Positions 8,970 to 17,854 of a stretch of 64,000 nt of DNA are shown here, piece by piece. The first letter of the stretch is position 1, and each line of letters starts with the position of its first letter. The stretch covers positions 1 through 64,000 of the forward strand of contig CAWJEK010000027.1 of the NCBI GenBank assembly GCA_963841885.1. The letters are read 5' to 3'. The DNA is from Bog-756 sp963841885 (lineage in GTDB: Bacteria > Actinomycetota > Acidimicrobiia > Acidimicrobiales > RAAP-2). The translations under genes and the position numbers were made by a program. The notes beneath the pieces were generated by a model. The model was not told the origin of the DNA and made no database searches. It worked only from the letters and a program-made list of their open reading frames with translations.

Positions 8970-10800
8970 ATGGATCCCAACGAGACGCCGCGTGTCTTCT
9001 CCGAGCGCTACGAGCTGAACCACCTGATCGCCCGCGGCGGCATGGCCGAGGTCTACCGCGCCCACGACCGCCTGCTGGACCGACCGGTGGCCCTGAAGGT
9101 CCTCTTTCCCGAGCTGTCGGTGGACCGCTCCTTCGTCGAGCGGTTCCGGCGGGAGGCCCAGGCGGCGGCCAACCTGTCCCATCCCAACATCGTCCCGGTC
9201 TTCGACTGGGGTGAGGACACCGGCACCTACTTCATCGTGATGGAGTACATCGACGGGCGCCCGCTGTCGTCGATCCTGAAGTCGGCGGGTCCCCTGTCCG
9301 CCGAGCGCACGGCCGACATCGGCGCCCACGTGGCCGCCGCCCTCGGATACGCCCACAAGCACGGCGTCGTCCACCGCGACGTCAAGCCCGGCAACGTGCT
9401 CATCACCGATGACGGGCAGGTCAAGGTCACCGACTTCGGCATCGCCCGGGCGGTCAACACCGAGGAGAGCCTCACCCAGACCGGGGCGGTCATGGGTACC
9501 GCCACCTACTTCTCACCGGAGCAGGCCGAAGGACTCGGCGTCGACTCCCGCAGCGACATCTACTCCCTCGGCGTCGTCCTCTTCGAGATGGTGACCGGCC
9601 GGCCGCCGTTCCTCGGCGAGTCACCGGTGGCGGTGGCGTCCAAGCACGTCCGCGACAACCCCCCGGCCCCGCGCGAGCTCAATCCGCAGGTCCCGCCGAC
9701 GTTCGAGGCGATCATCCTGAAGTCGATGGCCAAGGACCCGGCCCACCGCTACGCCACGGCCGAGGAGCTGCGGGCGGACCTGGTGCGCTTCAACGAGGGG
9801 CGAAGCGTCCTGGCCATGGACGACACCACCGGCATGGTCGGCGTCGCCGGGGCCACGACCGTGGTCGCCGCCGCGGCGGGCATGGACGCCACCCGCTCCG
9901 TCGGAGCGGTGGGTGACGCCGGCGGACCGGGCGATACCGGGGGGACCGCCCCTGACGAGTCGGGCACCAACCGGACCCGCAACTACGCCATCATCCTGGC
10001 GATCCTGATCGTCATCCTGCTGGTGGCCGGCTACCTCTTCGCCCGGAACCTGGGATACCTCGGTGGCAGCACATCGTTCAACCTGCCTTCGGTGGTCGGC
10101 CAGCCGGCCTCCGTCGCCACCGCCACGCTGCGGGCCGACGGCCTCAACGTGAACCAGGTCCAGCAGGTGTCGAACGACGCCGCCGGCACCGTCATCTCCA
10201 CCAGTCCGGCCCCCGACAGCCTGGTCAAGAAAGGCGACACCGTGACGCTGCGGGTCGCCGAGACGCCGCCACCCATCCAGGTGACGGTACCCCAGGGCCT
10301 GACCAACACGACCGTGGGCAACGCCATGGGCATCCTCCAGAGCGCCGGCCTCCAGGGCACCGCGGTCTACAAGACGAGCACGGCCCTGAAGGGCACCGTG
10401 CTCAGCACCGATCCGGCCTCGGGCACCAAGGTCAACCAGGGTTCGACGGTCACCCTCACCGTCTCGGCGGGTCCGGCCGACGTGATCGTGCCGTCCCTGA
10501 TCGGGCAGTCGCAGGGTCAGGCCGGCCAGGCGCTGGGCGCGCGCCCAGCTGAACCTGGGCAGCATCACCCCGGTCCCGTCCACGCAGTACCCGGCCGGTG
10601 ACGTGGTCTCCTCCAATCCGGCCGCGGGCACCAGCGTCCCGCCGGGCAGCTCCGTGGCCATCTCCGTCTCGACCGGCCCCCCGGCCACGACCACCACCAC
10701 CACGACCACCACGACGGTCCCGTCGTCCACCACCACGTCCTCGACCACGACCACCACGAGTTCCCTCCCGAAGGGCGGGGGCGGGGGTGGCGGGGACTGA
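8970..10800 (+). CDS. pknB: Ser/Thr protein kinase PknB with PASTA repeats, one frameshift
   Basis: Receptor-like Hanks kinase. The kinase domain covers about residues 10-275, with glycine loop IARGGMAEVYRA, VALKVL lysine, HRDVKPGNVLI catalytic loop, DFGIA and the activation segment before GTATYFSPEQAEG. A TM helix (YAIILAILIVILLVAGYLF) is near 335-355, followed by three to four PASTA repeats (NLPSVVGQPA, VTVPQGLTN, VIVPSLIGQS, and ITPVPSTQYPAGDVV) and a threonine-rich, glycine-ending tail. A +1 base at about 10536 (GCTGGGCGC) breaks the last PASTA repeat; after correction the protein has 609 residues and stops at 10800. The ATG at 8970 is preferred over TTG at 8961. It is the only kinase of the locus; no pknA is present. 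Confidence 0.93.
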
Positions 10801-10831
10801 CCTCCGGTCGGCTCCCCTCGGACGCCGGAGG
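10801..10831. terminator. Hairpin between convergent pknB and trpG/pabA
   Basis: CCTCCGG (10801-10807) pairs perfectly with CCGGAGG (10825-10831) around a 17-base loop, directly after the pknB stop and before the stop of the convergent gene. There is no U-tract on either side, so it would be a U-less, bidirectional actinobacterial-type terminator. Confidence 0.4.
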
Positions 10832-10833
10832 GC

Positions 10834-11421
10834 TCAGACGGGCGCGGCGGCCATGGCCAGGAAGTTGGCCAGGAGGGAGGGACCCTCGGGCGTCAGCAGC
10901 GACTCGGGGTGGAACTGGACCCCCTCGACGGCCAGGGTGCGATGGCGCAGTCCCATGATGACCCCGTCGGAGGTCCGGGCCGTGACCTCGAGGACGTCGG
11001 GGACGCTCTCCGGCTCGACCACCAGGGAGTGGTAGCGGGTGGCGGTCAGGGGGTCCGGTAGCCCGGCGAACACGCCGGCCCCGTCGTGGTGGATGGCGGA
11101 GGTCTTGCCGTGCATCAGCGTCGGTGCCCGGACGATCTCGCCCCCGAAGGCCTGGCCGATGGCCTGGTGTCCGAGGCATACCCCGAGGATCGGCAGCTCT
11201 CCGGCCAGCTGCTCGATGACGGCCAGCGACACACCGGCATCCTCGGGTCGACCGGGCCCCGGCGAGATGAGGACGGCGTCCGGGGCGGCGGCGCGGATGC
11301 CGTCGACGTCGATGGCGTCGTTGCGGTGGACCACGGGGTCGGCCCCCAGCTCGCCGAGCTCCTGCACGAGGTTGTAGACGAACGAGTCGTAGTTGTCGAT
11401 GACCAGCACGCGGACTGCCAT
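10834..11421 (-). CDS. pabA: Aminodeoxychorismate/anthranilate synthase glutamine amidotransferase subunit
   Basis: Class I glutamine amidotransferase of 195 residues that would supply ammonia to a PabB/TrpE chorismate enzyme. It begins VLVIDNYDSFVYNLVQ, has the oxyanion segment ISPGPGRPEDAG, the nucleophile motif GVCLGHQAIGQAFGG, and the His-Glu pair in VEGVQFHPESLLTPEG, with ILGV and MHGKTS typical of the TrpG/PabA branch. The ATG at 11421 is chosen because family similarity starts there. In mycobacteria the trpG-like gene also lies between pknB and crgA, so the locus order is conserved although no trpE or pabB is adjacent. Sequence alone does not separate PabA from TrpG. Confidence 0.9.
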   Translation of the reverse strand: MAVRVLVIDNYDSFVYNLVQELGELGADPVVHRNDAIDVDGIRAAAPDAVLISPGPGRPEDAGVSLAVIEQLAGELPILGVCLGHQAIGQAFGGEIVRAPTLMHGKTSAIHHDGAGVFAGLPDPLTATRYHSLVVEPESVPDVLEVTARTSDGVIMGLRHRTLAVEGVQFHPESLLTPEGPSLLANFLAMAAAPV

Positions 11422-11486
11422 GGGGCACCGATCGTACCGGGCGCCCGGGGAGCCGGTGGCGGGCGCCTCGGGGTCGCCCGACTGGC

Positions 11487-11492
11487 TATCCT
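11487..11492 (+). promoter_or_regulatory. Putative -10 box (TATCCT) for leaderless crgA transcript
   Basis: TATCCT lies six bases before the crgA ATG, so transcription would start at or next to the start codon. There is no Shine-Dalgarno sequence. Confidence 0.45.
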
Positions 11493-11498
11493 TCGCCC

Positions 11499-11822
11499 AT
11501 GGCATCTACGGCCAAGTCGGGGCCCGGCAAGGCGCAGAAGAAGGGCGGGCGGGTCACGCCGTCGGGCAAGTCCGCGGCCAAGGGGGGATCGACCGCGTCC
11601 GCGTCGGTGCAGTCCAACCGGTACACCCCGCCGATCGACCGCAGCCAGAAGGTCAGCCCGAAGTGGTTCGGGGTCCTGATCATCGCCATGTTCGCCCTGG
11701 GCGTCCTGATCGTCATCCTGAATTACGCCGGCCTGCTCCCCGGGGGCGTCAACAACGCCTGGCTGATCGCCGCCATCGGGGCGATCTTCGTGGGCCTGAT
11801 CCTCGCCACCCGCTACCACTGA
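11499..11822 (+). CDS. crgA: Cell division protein CrgA
   Basis: Small two-helix membrane protein of 107 residues that in mycobacteria and streptomycetes bridges divisome and elongation proteins. A long basic cytoplasmic head (about residues 1-45, rich in K, S and G) precedes RYTPPIDRSQKVSPKWFG, the family signature, then two TM helices (about 55-75, VLIIAMFALGVLIVILNYAG, and 86-104, AWLIAAIGAIFVGLILATRY). It is longer than mycobacterial CrgA by its N-terminal extension. Its position beside trpG/pabA and pknB is conserved. It is divergent from the amidotransferase with 77 bases between starts. Confidence 0.95.
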   Translation: MASTAKSGPGKAQKKGGRVTPSGKSAAKGGSTASASVQSNRYTPPIDRSQKVSPKWFGVLIIAMFALGVLIVILNYAGLLPGGVNNAWLIAAIGAIFVGLILATRYH

Positions 11823-11859
11823 CCCTCCGCGGCCCCGGCGCGTCCGCCCGCTGACGCGG

Positions 11860-11887
11860 GGAGACCGGCCCCGGGGGGCCGGTCTCC
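11860..11887. terminator. Strong hairpin between convergent crgA and thiolase
   Basis: GGAGACCGGCCCC (11860-11872) is followed after GG by its exact reverse complement GGGGCCGGTCTCC (11875-11887), giving a 13-bp perfect stem. It lies between the stops of two convergent genes and probably terminates both transcripts. No U-tract is present. Confidence 0.65.
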
Positions 11888-11923
11888 AGCCGGTCGGGCA
11901 GCGGGCCACCGGCCCACCGCGGA

Positions 11924-13106
11924 TCAGCCCAGACGCTCGATGATGGTGGCGTTGGCCATGCCGCCGCCCTCGCACATCGTGAGCAGTCCGTAGCGGCCGT
12001 CGGTGCGCTCCAGCTCGTTGAGCAGCGTGGCCATGAGCTTGGCCCCGGACGCCCCCAGCGGGTGGCCGAGGGCGATGGCCCCGCCGTTGACGTTGACCTT
12101 GTCCATGTCGGCCTTGAGGTCGTGGGCCCAGGCCAGCGGAACCGACGCGAAGGCCTCGTTGATCTCGATGACGTCGATGTCGTCGAGGGTCAGGCCGCCC
12201 CGCTCGAGGGCCATCCGGGTGGCCGGGATGGGACCGGTGAGCATGGTGATGGGATCGCTGCCGGCCACCGCGAAGGAGTGGAACCGTGCCCTCGGGGTGA
12301 GCCCGAGCGACGAGGCCTTGGCCTCGCTCATGATCAGGACACCCGACGCACCGTCGGTGATCTGCGAGGAGTTGCCCGCGGTGATCCGGCCGTTCTCGGG
12401 GCGGAAGGCGGGCTTCAGCTTGCCCAGCGACTCCACCGAGGAGTCGGGACGGATGCCCTCGTCGGTCGTCATCAGCTCGTCGGTGTCGTTCCGGTCGTCG
12501 TCCTTGACCGCCACCGGGATGATCTCCCGCTCGAAGCGACCCTCGGCCGTGGCCTGGGCCGCCCGCTGGTGGGAGCGGGCCGAGAACTCGTCGAGGTCCT
12601 CGCGGCTGAGGTTCCACTGCTCGGCGATGAGCTCGGCGCCCTCGCCCTGGCCGACCAGCCCGCCGCGCCGGCTTGTAACGGTCCATCGCCCGGGGGCCGA
12701 AGGGGAAGCCCAGTTCGCGGACGACCGAGGAGCCCATCGGGGTGCGGGACATGACTTCGACCCCGCCACCGATCACCACGTCGTAGGCGCCGGCCATGAC
12801 GCCCTGGGCACCGAAGTGCAGGGCCTGCTGGCTCGACCCGCACTGGCGGTCGATGGTGGTGGCCGGCACCGACTCCGGGAAGCCGGCGGCCAGGACGGCG
12901 CTGCGCCCGACGTTCAGGGACTGCTCGCCCACCTGCATGACGCAGCCCATGATCACGTCGTCGACCAGAGCCGGGTCGAGGTCGTTGCGCTCGACGAGGG
13001 CCTTCAGGGCCTCGGAGCCCAGGTCGGCAGCGTGCCAGTTGCGGAGCTTGCCGTTGCGCTTGCCCCCGGGGGTGCGAACGGCGTCGATGATGACGGCCTC
13101 GGCCAT
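11924..13106 (-). CDS. Acetyl-CoA acetyltransferase (thiolase), one frameshift
   Basis: Thiolase-family acyltransferase of 393 residues after correction. It has DAVRTPGGKRNGKL at the start, the nucleophile cysteine in TIDRQCGSSQQALHF (about residue 90), NSSQITDGASGVL, and the C-terminal GGAIALGHPLGASGAK histidine and CEGGGMANATIIE cysteine motifs. One extra base at about 12670 separates MDRYKP from GGLVGQGEGAE. The start at 13106 follows an excellent GAAGGAGATGG ribosome site. Direction of the reaction (beta-oxidation or condensation) cannot be told; no adjacent hydratase or dehydrogenase is present. The gene stands alone between a terminator and the divergent thioesterase. Confidence 0.92.
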
Positions 13107-13263
13107 GGTCCATCTCCTTCCGGGGTCCGGCGGAGTCATCCTGCCGGCCGTGCCCGGTGGTCGTGCGGCGGGGTCCGGCCCCGCCAGGCGGCCACGGTGG
13201 CCGCGCGACAGAGCCTACCGGGACCCGGTCGGAGGCGGCCACAGGGGTGACGCAGCCCGGGGC

Positions 13264-13269
13264 TACGGT
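13264..13269 (+). promoter_or_regulatory. Putative -10 box (TACGGT) for leaderless thioesterase transcript
   Basis: TACGGT lies seven bases before the ATG at 13277 and no ribosome site is visible, the leaderless pattern repeated elsewhere in this window. Confidence 0.35.
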
Positions 13270-13276
13270 TCCGGGC

Positions 13277-13732
13277 ATGACAGGTCGCATCAAGGACATG
13301 GACCGCTGGCTGGGTAATGGCGGGATGGAGCTCATCGGCACCGTCGGGGCGTCCTTCGACGACTACGGCGTGGACGGCGAGGACCTGGGTTGGGTCACGG
13401 GTACGTTCACCCCGACGAAGCTGGCCTGCAACCCGCACGGGATCGTACAGGCCGGTATCCACGGCCTCCTCCTGGACGCGGCCATGAACTTCGCCATCAA
13501 CGCCGCCCTACCCGGCCGGGCGCGGACCCGGGGGACACTCGAGATGAAGATCGAGACGATGCGCCCCGCCCTCGACGGCGGCTCGTACTCGCTGCGGGGC
13601 GATGTCGTCCGCATGGCCCGGCAGGTGGCCTACGCCGAGGCCAACGTCACCGATGCCGAGGGCCAGCTGGTCAGCCGGTCGACCGGCACCTTCCTGCTGC
13701 ACCGACCCGACGAGGGGCCCCCGGCCGGCTGA
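13277..13732 (+). CDS. PaaI-family hotdog thioesterase
   Basis: A 151-residue single hotdog domain. The hallmark segment NPHGIVQAGIHGLLLDAAMNFA (glycine-rich turn followed by the long helix with catalytic Asp) lies around residues 55-76, and RGTLEMKIETMRPA around 90 matches the beta-strand pair of the PaaI/YbgC superfamily. It would hydrolyse an acyl-CoA thioester. The divergent thiolase 170 bases away may be a metabolic partner, but that is only positional. The following gene starts about 80 bases later. Confidence 0.82.
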   Translation: MTGRIKDMDRWLGNGGMELIGTVGASFDDYGVDGEDLGWVTGTFTPTKLACNPHGIVQAGIHGLLLDAAMNFAINAALPGRARTRGTLEMKIETMRPALDGGSYSLRGDVVRMARQVAYAEANVTDAEGQLVSRSTGTFLLHRPDEGPPAG

Positions 13733-13812
13733 CCGGATCCGCGCCCCGGCGCTCGCGGCCGGAGGCCGCCCCAGACCCGCCGGCCCGCGTCGGCCCGACC
13801 CGGGGGAGTGCC

Positions 13813-14531
13813 GTGGTGCACCCGGAGTCCATCCGTCTCCATGTCGACCGCGAGCCGCCCGCCCGCCCCGCAGCGTCCGCCACCATCGGCGCCTGTCCGC
13901 TGTGCGGACGGGCGGTCCCCGGGCCCGGCCCGGTCTGCTTCTGCTGTCGGCTGATCGCCCGCCAGCTCGGGCTGCCGCTGGTGCGGACCGTGGTGGTCCA
14001 CGAGTACCGGGTGGGGGACGACGTCCATCGACGGCTGCGGGGGTACAAGGACGGACCCACCGCCGAGTCCGGGGCGGCCATCGCCGTCGGGTGGCCGATG
14101 ACCTGTCGGCCTGGATCGACCGGCCCGGTTCCGACCTGGACCGGTGGCTCGGGTCGTCGACGGTGGTGACCCCGGTTCCCTCCACCCGTCGGCCGGGCCC
14201 CTCGCCGGCCGGGGCCCTGCTCGACGCGGTGCCCACCCTGGCGGCGAGGCATCTGCCGCTGCTCGTCCGGGGGAAGGGCTCCGCCCGGCACCTGGCCGCC
14301 TGCCGGGACGGGTTCGCCCCGGGGCCGGGGGTGGGGCGGGACGGCCTCGAGGGGATGCGGGTGCTGGTGTTCGACGACAGCGTCACCACGGGGGCGCGGT
14401 CCCAGTCGGCCGCCGCCGCCCTGCGGATGTCGGGCGCCCACGTCGTCGGGATCCTGGTGGTGGGGCGGGCCCACCCGCCGGCCGGACGCCTCGGCGGCCC
14501 CATCTGCAATCGCCGATTGCTAACTGGCTAG
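13813..14531 (+). CDS. ComF-like phosphoribosyltransferase-family protein, one frameshift
   Basis: Has the ComF layout: a four-cysteine cluster near the N-terminus (CPLCGRAV and VCFCCRLIAR) and a C-terminal PRPP-binding loop MRVLVFDDSVTTGARSQSA near residue 185-203. Related proteins act in uptake of DNA or are of unknown role. The start is probably GTG at 13813, preceded by GGGGGAG. A missing G at about 14091 (GGGG read as GGG) shifts the frame between GAAIAVG and VADDLSAWID; corrected length is 239 residues. Both C-terminal and N-terminal halves are otherwise intact. The product ends 76 bases before the MarR gene. Confidence 0.75.
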
Positions 14532-14548
14532 CGGTCGCCGCTTCGGTA

Positions 14549-14569
14549 TATACTTGCTTGCTGCAAGCA
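14549..14569 (+). promoter_or_regulatory. marR promoter with overlapping palindromic operator
   Basis: A good -10 hexamer TATACT (14549-14554) is followed immediately by a perfect 7+1+7 palindrome TGCTTGCTGCAAGCA (14555-14569), which would cover the transcription start. A ribosome site GAGGAG (14597-14602) lies six bases before the marR ATG. This is the classical layout of a self-repressing MarR operator. Confidence 0.7.
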
Positions 14570-14607
14570 CCTAGATAGACCGAAGAAGCGGTTCCCGAGG
14601 AGCACCG

Positions 14608-15144
14608 ATGACCACCCCGACCAAGGACACCACCCCGCGACCGGCGCCGGCGGCCCGCGTGTCGGCGGGCCTCGAGCGGTCGTTGACCCAGGTGGCCCGC
14701 GCCATCCTGAGGCTCGAGGTGCCCCGGGACGCCCTCCCGGACGGCACCGTGGTGAGCCGGACCGGCTACTGGCTGTTGGTCCGCCTGTCCGAAGAGGCCC
14801 CGGTCCGCCTGTCGGACATCGCCGGGAGTGTGGAGCTGGACCTCTCGACGATCAGTCGCCAGATCCGTGATCTCGTCGCCGCCGGTCTCATCGCCCGGAC
14901 CCCCGATCCGGCCGACGGACGCGCCGCCCTGCTCAGCCTCACCGAACTCGGGGCCTCGGTCCTGGAGGCGGTCTCCGAGTCGCGCCGCCGCGAGCTGGCG
15001 ACGGCCATCGCCGACTGGAGCGACGAGGAGCGCAACGCCCTGGCCACCGGCCTGCTCCGGCTCGGAGCGGACCTCCACGACGCCCGCGACCCGGCCGGTG
15101 GTCGCCCTCCGACCGGGTCGACCGGTCACCGGGGGGCCCGATGA
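14608..15144 (+). CDS. MarR-family transcriptional regulator
   Basis: A 178-residue winged-helix repressor. The DNA-binding region lies about residues 55-115: SEEAPVRLSDIAGSVELDLSTISRQIRDLVAAGLIARTPDPADGR, with the wing arginine and DPADGR typical of the family. The C-terminal helix (WSDEERNALATGLLRL) fits the dimerisation domain. The gene overlaps the following MFS transporter by four bases (ATGA), so it is translationally coupled to it, and a palindrome overlaps its promoter. The simplest model is a drug-responsive repressor controlling its own efflux operon; the inducer is unknown. Confidence 0.93.
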   Translation: MTTPTKDTTPRPAPAARVSAGLERSLTQVARAILRLEVPRDALPDGTVVSRTGYWLLVRLSEEAPVRLSDIAGSVELDLSTISRQIRDLVAAGLIARTPDPADGRAALLSLTELGASVLEAVSESRRRELATAIADWSDEERNALATGLLRLGADLHDARDPAGGRPPTGSTGHRGAR

Positions 15145-16841
15145 GCATCGACGCCGAGCGCAGTGCCGGCTCCGGAGCTTTCGGGTCGGCCGATGCCGCC
15201 GACAACCCCGCTCCGCCGGGGGGTCCGGGGCCCGCCCCCGCGGTGGCGCTGACCCATCGCCAGATCCTGCTCGTGTTCAGCGGACTGATGCTCGGGATGT
15301 TCCTGGCCGCCCTCGACCAGACGATCGTCGGCACGGCGCTGCCCACCATCGTCAACAGCCTGCACGGGCTCAACCACATGAGCTGGGTGGTGACGGCCTA
15401 TCTGCTGACCTCGACGATCTCGACCCCGCTCTACGGCAAGCTGTCCGACCAGTTCGGCCGCAAGGGCATCTTCCAGTTCGCCATCGTCGTCTTCCTGATC
15501 GGGTCGGTCCTGGCCGGCATGAGCCAGAACATGGGCCAGCTCATCGCCTTCCGCGGCATCCAGGGCCTGGGCGCCGGCGGACTGATGGCCATGGGGATGA
15601 CGATCATCGCCGACGTGGTCTCCCCCCGCGAGCGCGGCCGGTACCAGGGCTACTTCGGGGCGACGTTCGCGCTGTCGTCGGTGGCCGGGCCGCTGCTCGG
15701 GGGCGTCTTCACCGACGACCTGTCGTGGCGGTGGATCTTCTACATCAACCTGCCCATCGGCATCGTGGCCCTGGTGGTGACCTCGGCGGTGCTCAAGCTG
15801 CCGTTCCGGCGTCAGTCGCACCGCATCGACTTCCTGGGGGCCGGCCTGATGATGGTCGGGGTCACGGCGGCCCTGTTGGTGACGGTGTGGGGTGGCACCC
15901 AGTACGCCTGGTCCTCGCCCGTCATCCTCGTCCTGGGCACCGTCTCGGTCGTGTTCGTGGCCGCCTTCATCGTGTGGGAGCACCATGCGGCCGAGCCGAT
16001 CCTACCCCCGTCGCTGTTCCACATCGGCGTGGTCCGCACGGCGTCGACGGTCAGCTTCCTGCTCTCGGTGGTGATGTACGGGGCCATCATCTACCTGCCG
16101 CTCTACCTGCAGCTGGTGGACGGGGTCTCGGCCACGGTGTCGGGCCTGTTGATGATCCCGCTGATGGTGGGCCTCCTCATCAGCTCGATCACGTCGGGAC
16201 AGATCGTGACCCGCACCGGCATCTACAAGCCGATGCCCATCATCGGCTCGGTGCTCACCATCATCGCCATGTGGCTGCTGTCCCACCTCGGGCTGCACAC
16301 GTCGCACCTGACGATGAGCCTCTACGTGATGGTGCTCGGGGCGGGCCTGGGCATGTGCATGCAGATCATGGTCCTGGCGACCCAGAACGCCGTCCCGGCC
16401 CACTCCATCGGCACGGGCACGGCCACCGTCACCTTCTTCCGGTCGCTCGGGGGAGCCTTCGGGACGGCCTTGTTCGGGGCCATCTTCATCGCCGGCCTGA
16501 GCCACTGGATGACAGTGCTGGTGCCGGGTGCCGCCGCCGCCGGCATCCACGTCCACGGCAGCTTCTCGATGAGCCCGGCCGAGCTGCACGCCTTCCCGCC
16601 GCACATCCAGTACGGCATCCTGGAGTCGTTCGTGCGGTCGCTGCACACCGTCTTCCTGGTCGGCGTGCCCATCGCCGTGGTCATGCTGGTGGCCACGCTG
16701 TTCCTCAAGCAGCACACCCTGCGCTCGTCGTCGGGCCTCGAACGCCCCACCGAGGACCTGGCCATGTCGATGGGCGAGGTCGGGTCGGCCGACGCGGAGA
16801 TCGACGAGGGCTTCGTCGACGGAGGTCTCCCGGTCACCTGA
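15141..16841 (+). CDS. DHA2-family MFS multidrug efflux transporter (14 TM)
   Basis: Proton-driven exporter of the EmrB/QacA type. It has 566 residues and 14 predicted hydrophobic segments. TM1 carries the family motif LGMFLAALDQTIVGTALPTI (about residues 50-70), loop 2-3 carries YGKLSDQFGRKGIFQ, and TM5 the motif-C-like GPLLGGVFTDDLSWRWIFYINLP. A hydrophilic N-terminal head of about 35 residues and a C-terminal cytoplasmic tail flank the membrane part. The gene follows marR with a 4-base overlap. Exported compounds cannot be inferred. Confidence 0.93.
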   Translation: MSIDAERSAGSGAFGSADAADNPAPPGGPGPAPAVALTHRQILLVFSGLMLGMFLAALDQTIVGTALPTIVNSLHGLNHMSWVVTAYLLTSTISTPLYGKLSDQFGRKGIFQFAIVVFLIGSVLAGMSQNMGQLIAFRGIQGLGAGGLMAMGMTIIADVVSPRERGRYQGYFGATFALSSVAGPLLGGVFTDDLSWRWIFYINLPIGIVALVVTSAVLKLPFRRQSHRIDFLGAGLMMVGVTAALLVTVWGGTQYAWSSPVILVLGTVSVVFVAAFIVWEHHAAEPILPPSLFHIGVVRTASTVSFLLSVVMYGAIIYLPLYLQLVDGVSATVSGLLMIPLMVGLLISSITSGQIVTRTGIYKPMPIIGSVLTIIAMWLLSHLGLHTSHLTMSLYVMVLGAGLGMCMQIMVLATQNAVPAHSIGTGTATVTFFRSLGGAFGTALFGAIFIAGLSHWMTVLVPGAAAAGIHVHGSFSMSPAELHAFPPHIQYGILESFVRSLHTVFLVGVPIAVVMLVATLFLKQHTLRSSSGLERPTEDLAMSMGEVGSADAEIDEGFVDGGLPVT

Positions 16842-16889
16842 GGGCCGGGACCGCGGGCAGACCGGCATCGGCGCGGGTAGACCAGGGAC

Positions 16890-17829
16890 ATGGACCTCCG
16901 CATCTTCACCGAGCCCCAGCAGGGTGCCTCCTACGACGACCTCCTGACCGTGGCGCTGGCGGCCGAGCGGCTCGGATTCGACGCCTTCTTCCGCAGCGAC
17001 CACTACCTGGTCATGGGGGACGGCGACGGGCGCCCGGGGCCCACCGACGCCTGGGTGACGCTCGCCGGGCTCGCCCGGGAGACGAGCACCATCCGGCTCG
17101 GGCACCCTGGTGTCCGCATCCACGTTCCGGCTCCCGGGCCCGCTCGCCATCTCCGTGGCGCAGGTCGACGCCATGAGCGGCGGCCGGGTGGAGCTCGGCA
17201 TCGGCGCCGCCTGGTTCGACGACGAGCACTCCGCCTACGGCATCCCGTTCCCGCCGGTGGGCGAGCGATTCGAGCGCCTGGAGGAGCAGCTGGCCATCGT
17301 GACCGGACTCTGGTCGGCGCCCGACGATCTCGTCTTCTCCTTCGAGGGCGCCCACTACCGGCTGGAGGACAGCCCGGGTCTGCCCAAGCCCGTGCAACGG
17401 CCCGGTCCGCCGATCATCATCGGCGGCAACGGACCGAAGCGGACCCCGCGGCTGGCCGCCACCTACGCGGCGGAGTTCAACCTGGGCTTCCGCACCCCGG
17501 AGGACACCGGACCGCAGTTCGACGTGGTCCGGGCGGCCTGTCGGACCGCCGATCGCGACCCGGCCGACTTGGTGCTGTCCGTCGCCCAGACGGTGTGTTG
17601 CGGACGCGACGGATCCGAGATCGCCCGACGGGCGGCCGCCATCGGCCGTCAGGTCGAGGAGCTGGCGGCCAACGGGCTCTGCGGCACGCCGGGCGAGGTG
17701 GTCGGGAAGCTCGGACGATTCGCCGACCTGGGCGCCTCCCGGGCGTACCTCCAGATCATGGACCTGGCCGACCTCGACCACCTGGCCCTGCTGGCCGAGG
17801 AGGTGCTGCCCCGGGTGGCGGATCTCTGA
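16890..17829 (+). CDS. F420-dependent LLM-class oxidoreductase, one frameshift
   Basis: Luciferase-like TIM-barrel enzyme of 312 residues after correction. It begins MDLRIFTEPQQGASYDDL, has AAERLGFDAFFRSDHYL near 30, LGTLVSASTFRLPG near 75, VAQVDAMSGGRVELGIGAAW near 95, HSAYGIPFPPVGERFERLEE near 120, and PIIIGGNGPKRTPRLAA near 175, all typical of F420-dependent actinobacterial members. One extra C at about 17103 (CTCGGG-C-ACC) breaks the frame at RLG/TLV. Substrate unknown. It converges with a second, distantly related LLM gene. Confidence 0.88.
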
Positions 17830-17840
17830 GCCGACCCGGA

Positions 17841-17852
17841 GGGCGGCCGCCC
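17841..17852. terminator. Short palindrome between convergent LLM genes
   Basis: GGGCGGCCGCCC is a 12-base perfect palindrome in the 25-base gap between two convergent stop codons. It could form only a very short hairpin, so a terminator role is tentative. Confidence 0.25.
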
Positions 17853-17854
17853 GG

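Noticed and set aside
10660..10800. Threonine/glycine-rich end of pknB as a separate repeat or gene
   Set aside because: It is the low-complexity extracytoplasmic tail of the kinase after the PASTA repeats; similar Thr-rich tails occur in the adjacent phosphatase.
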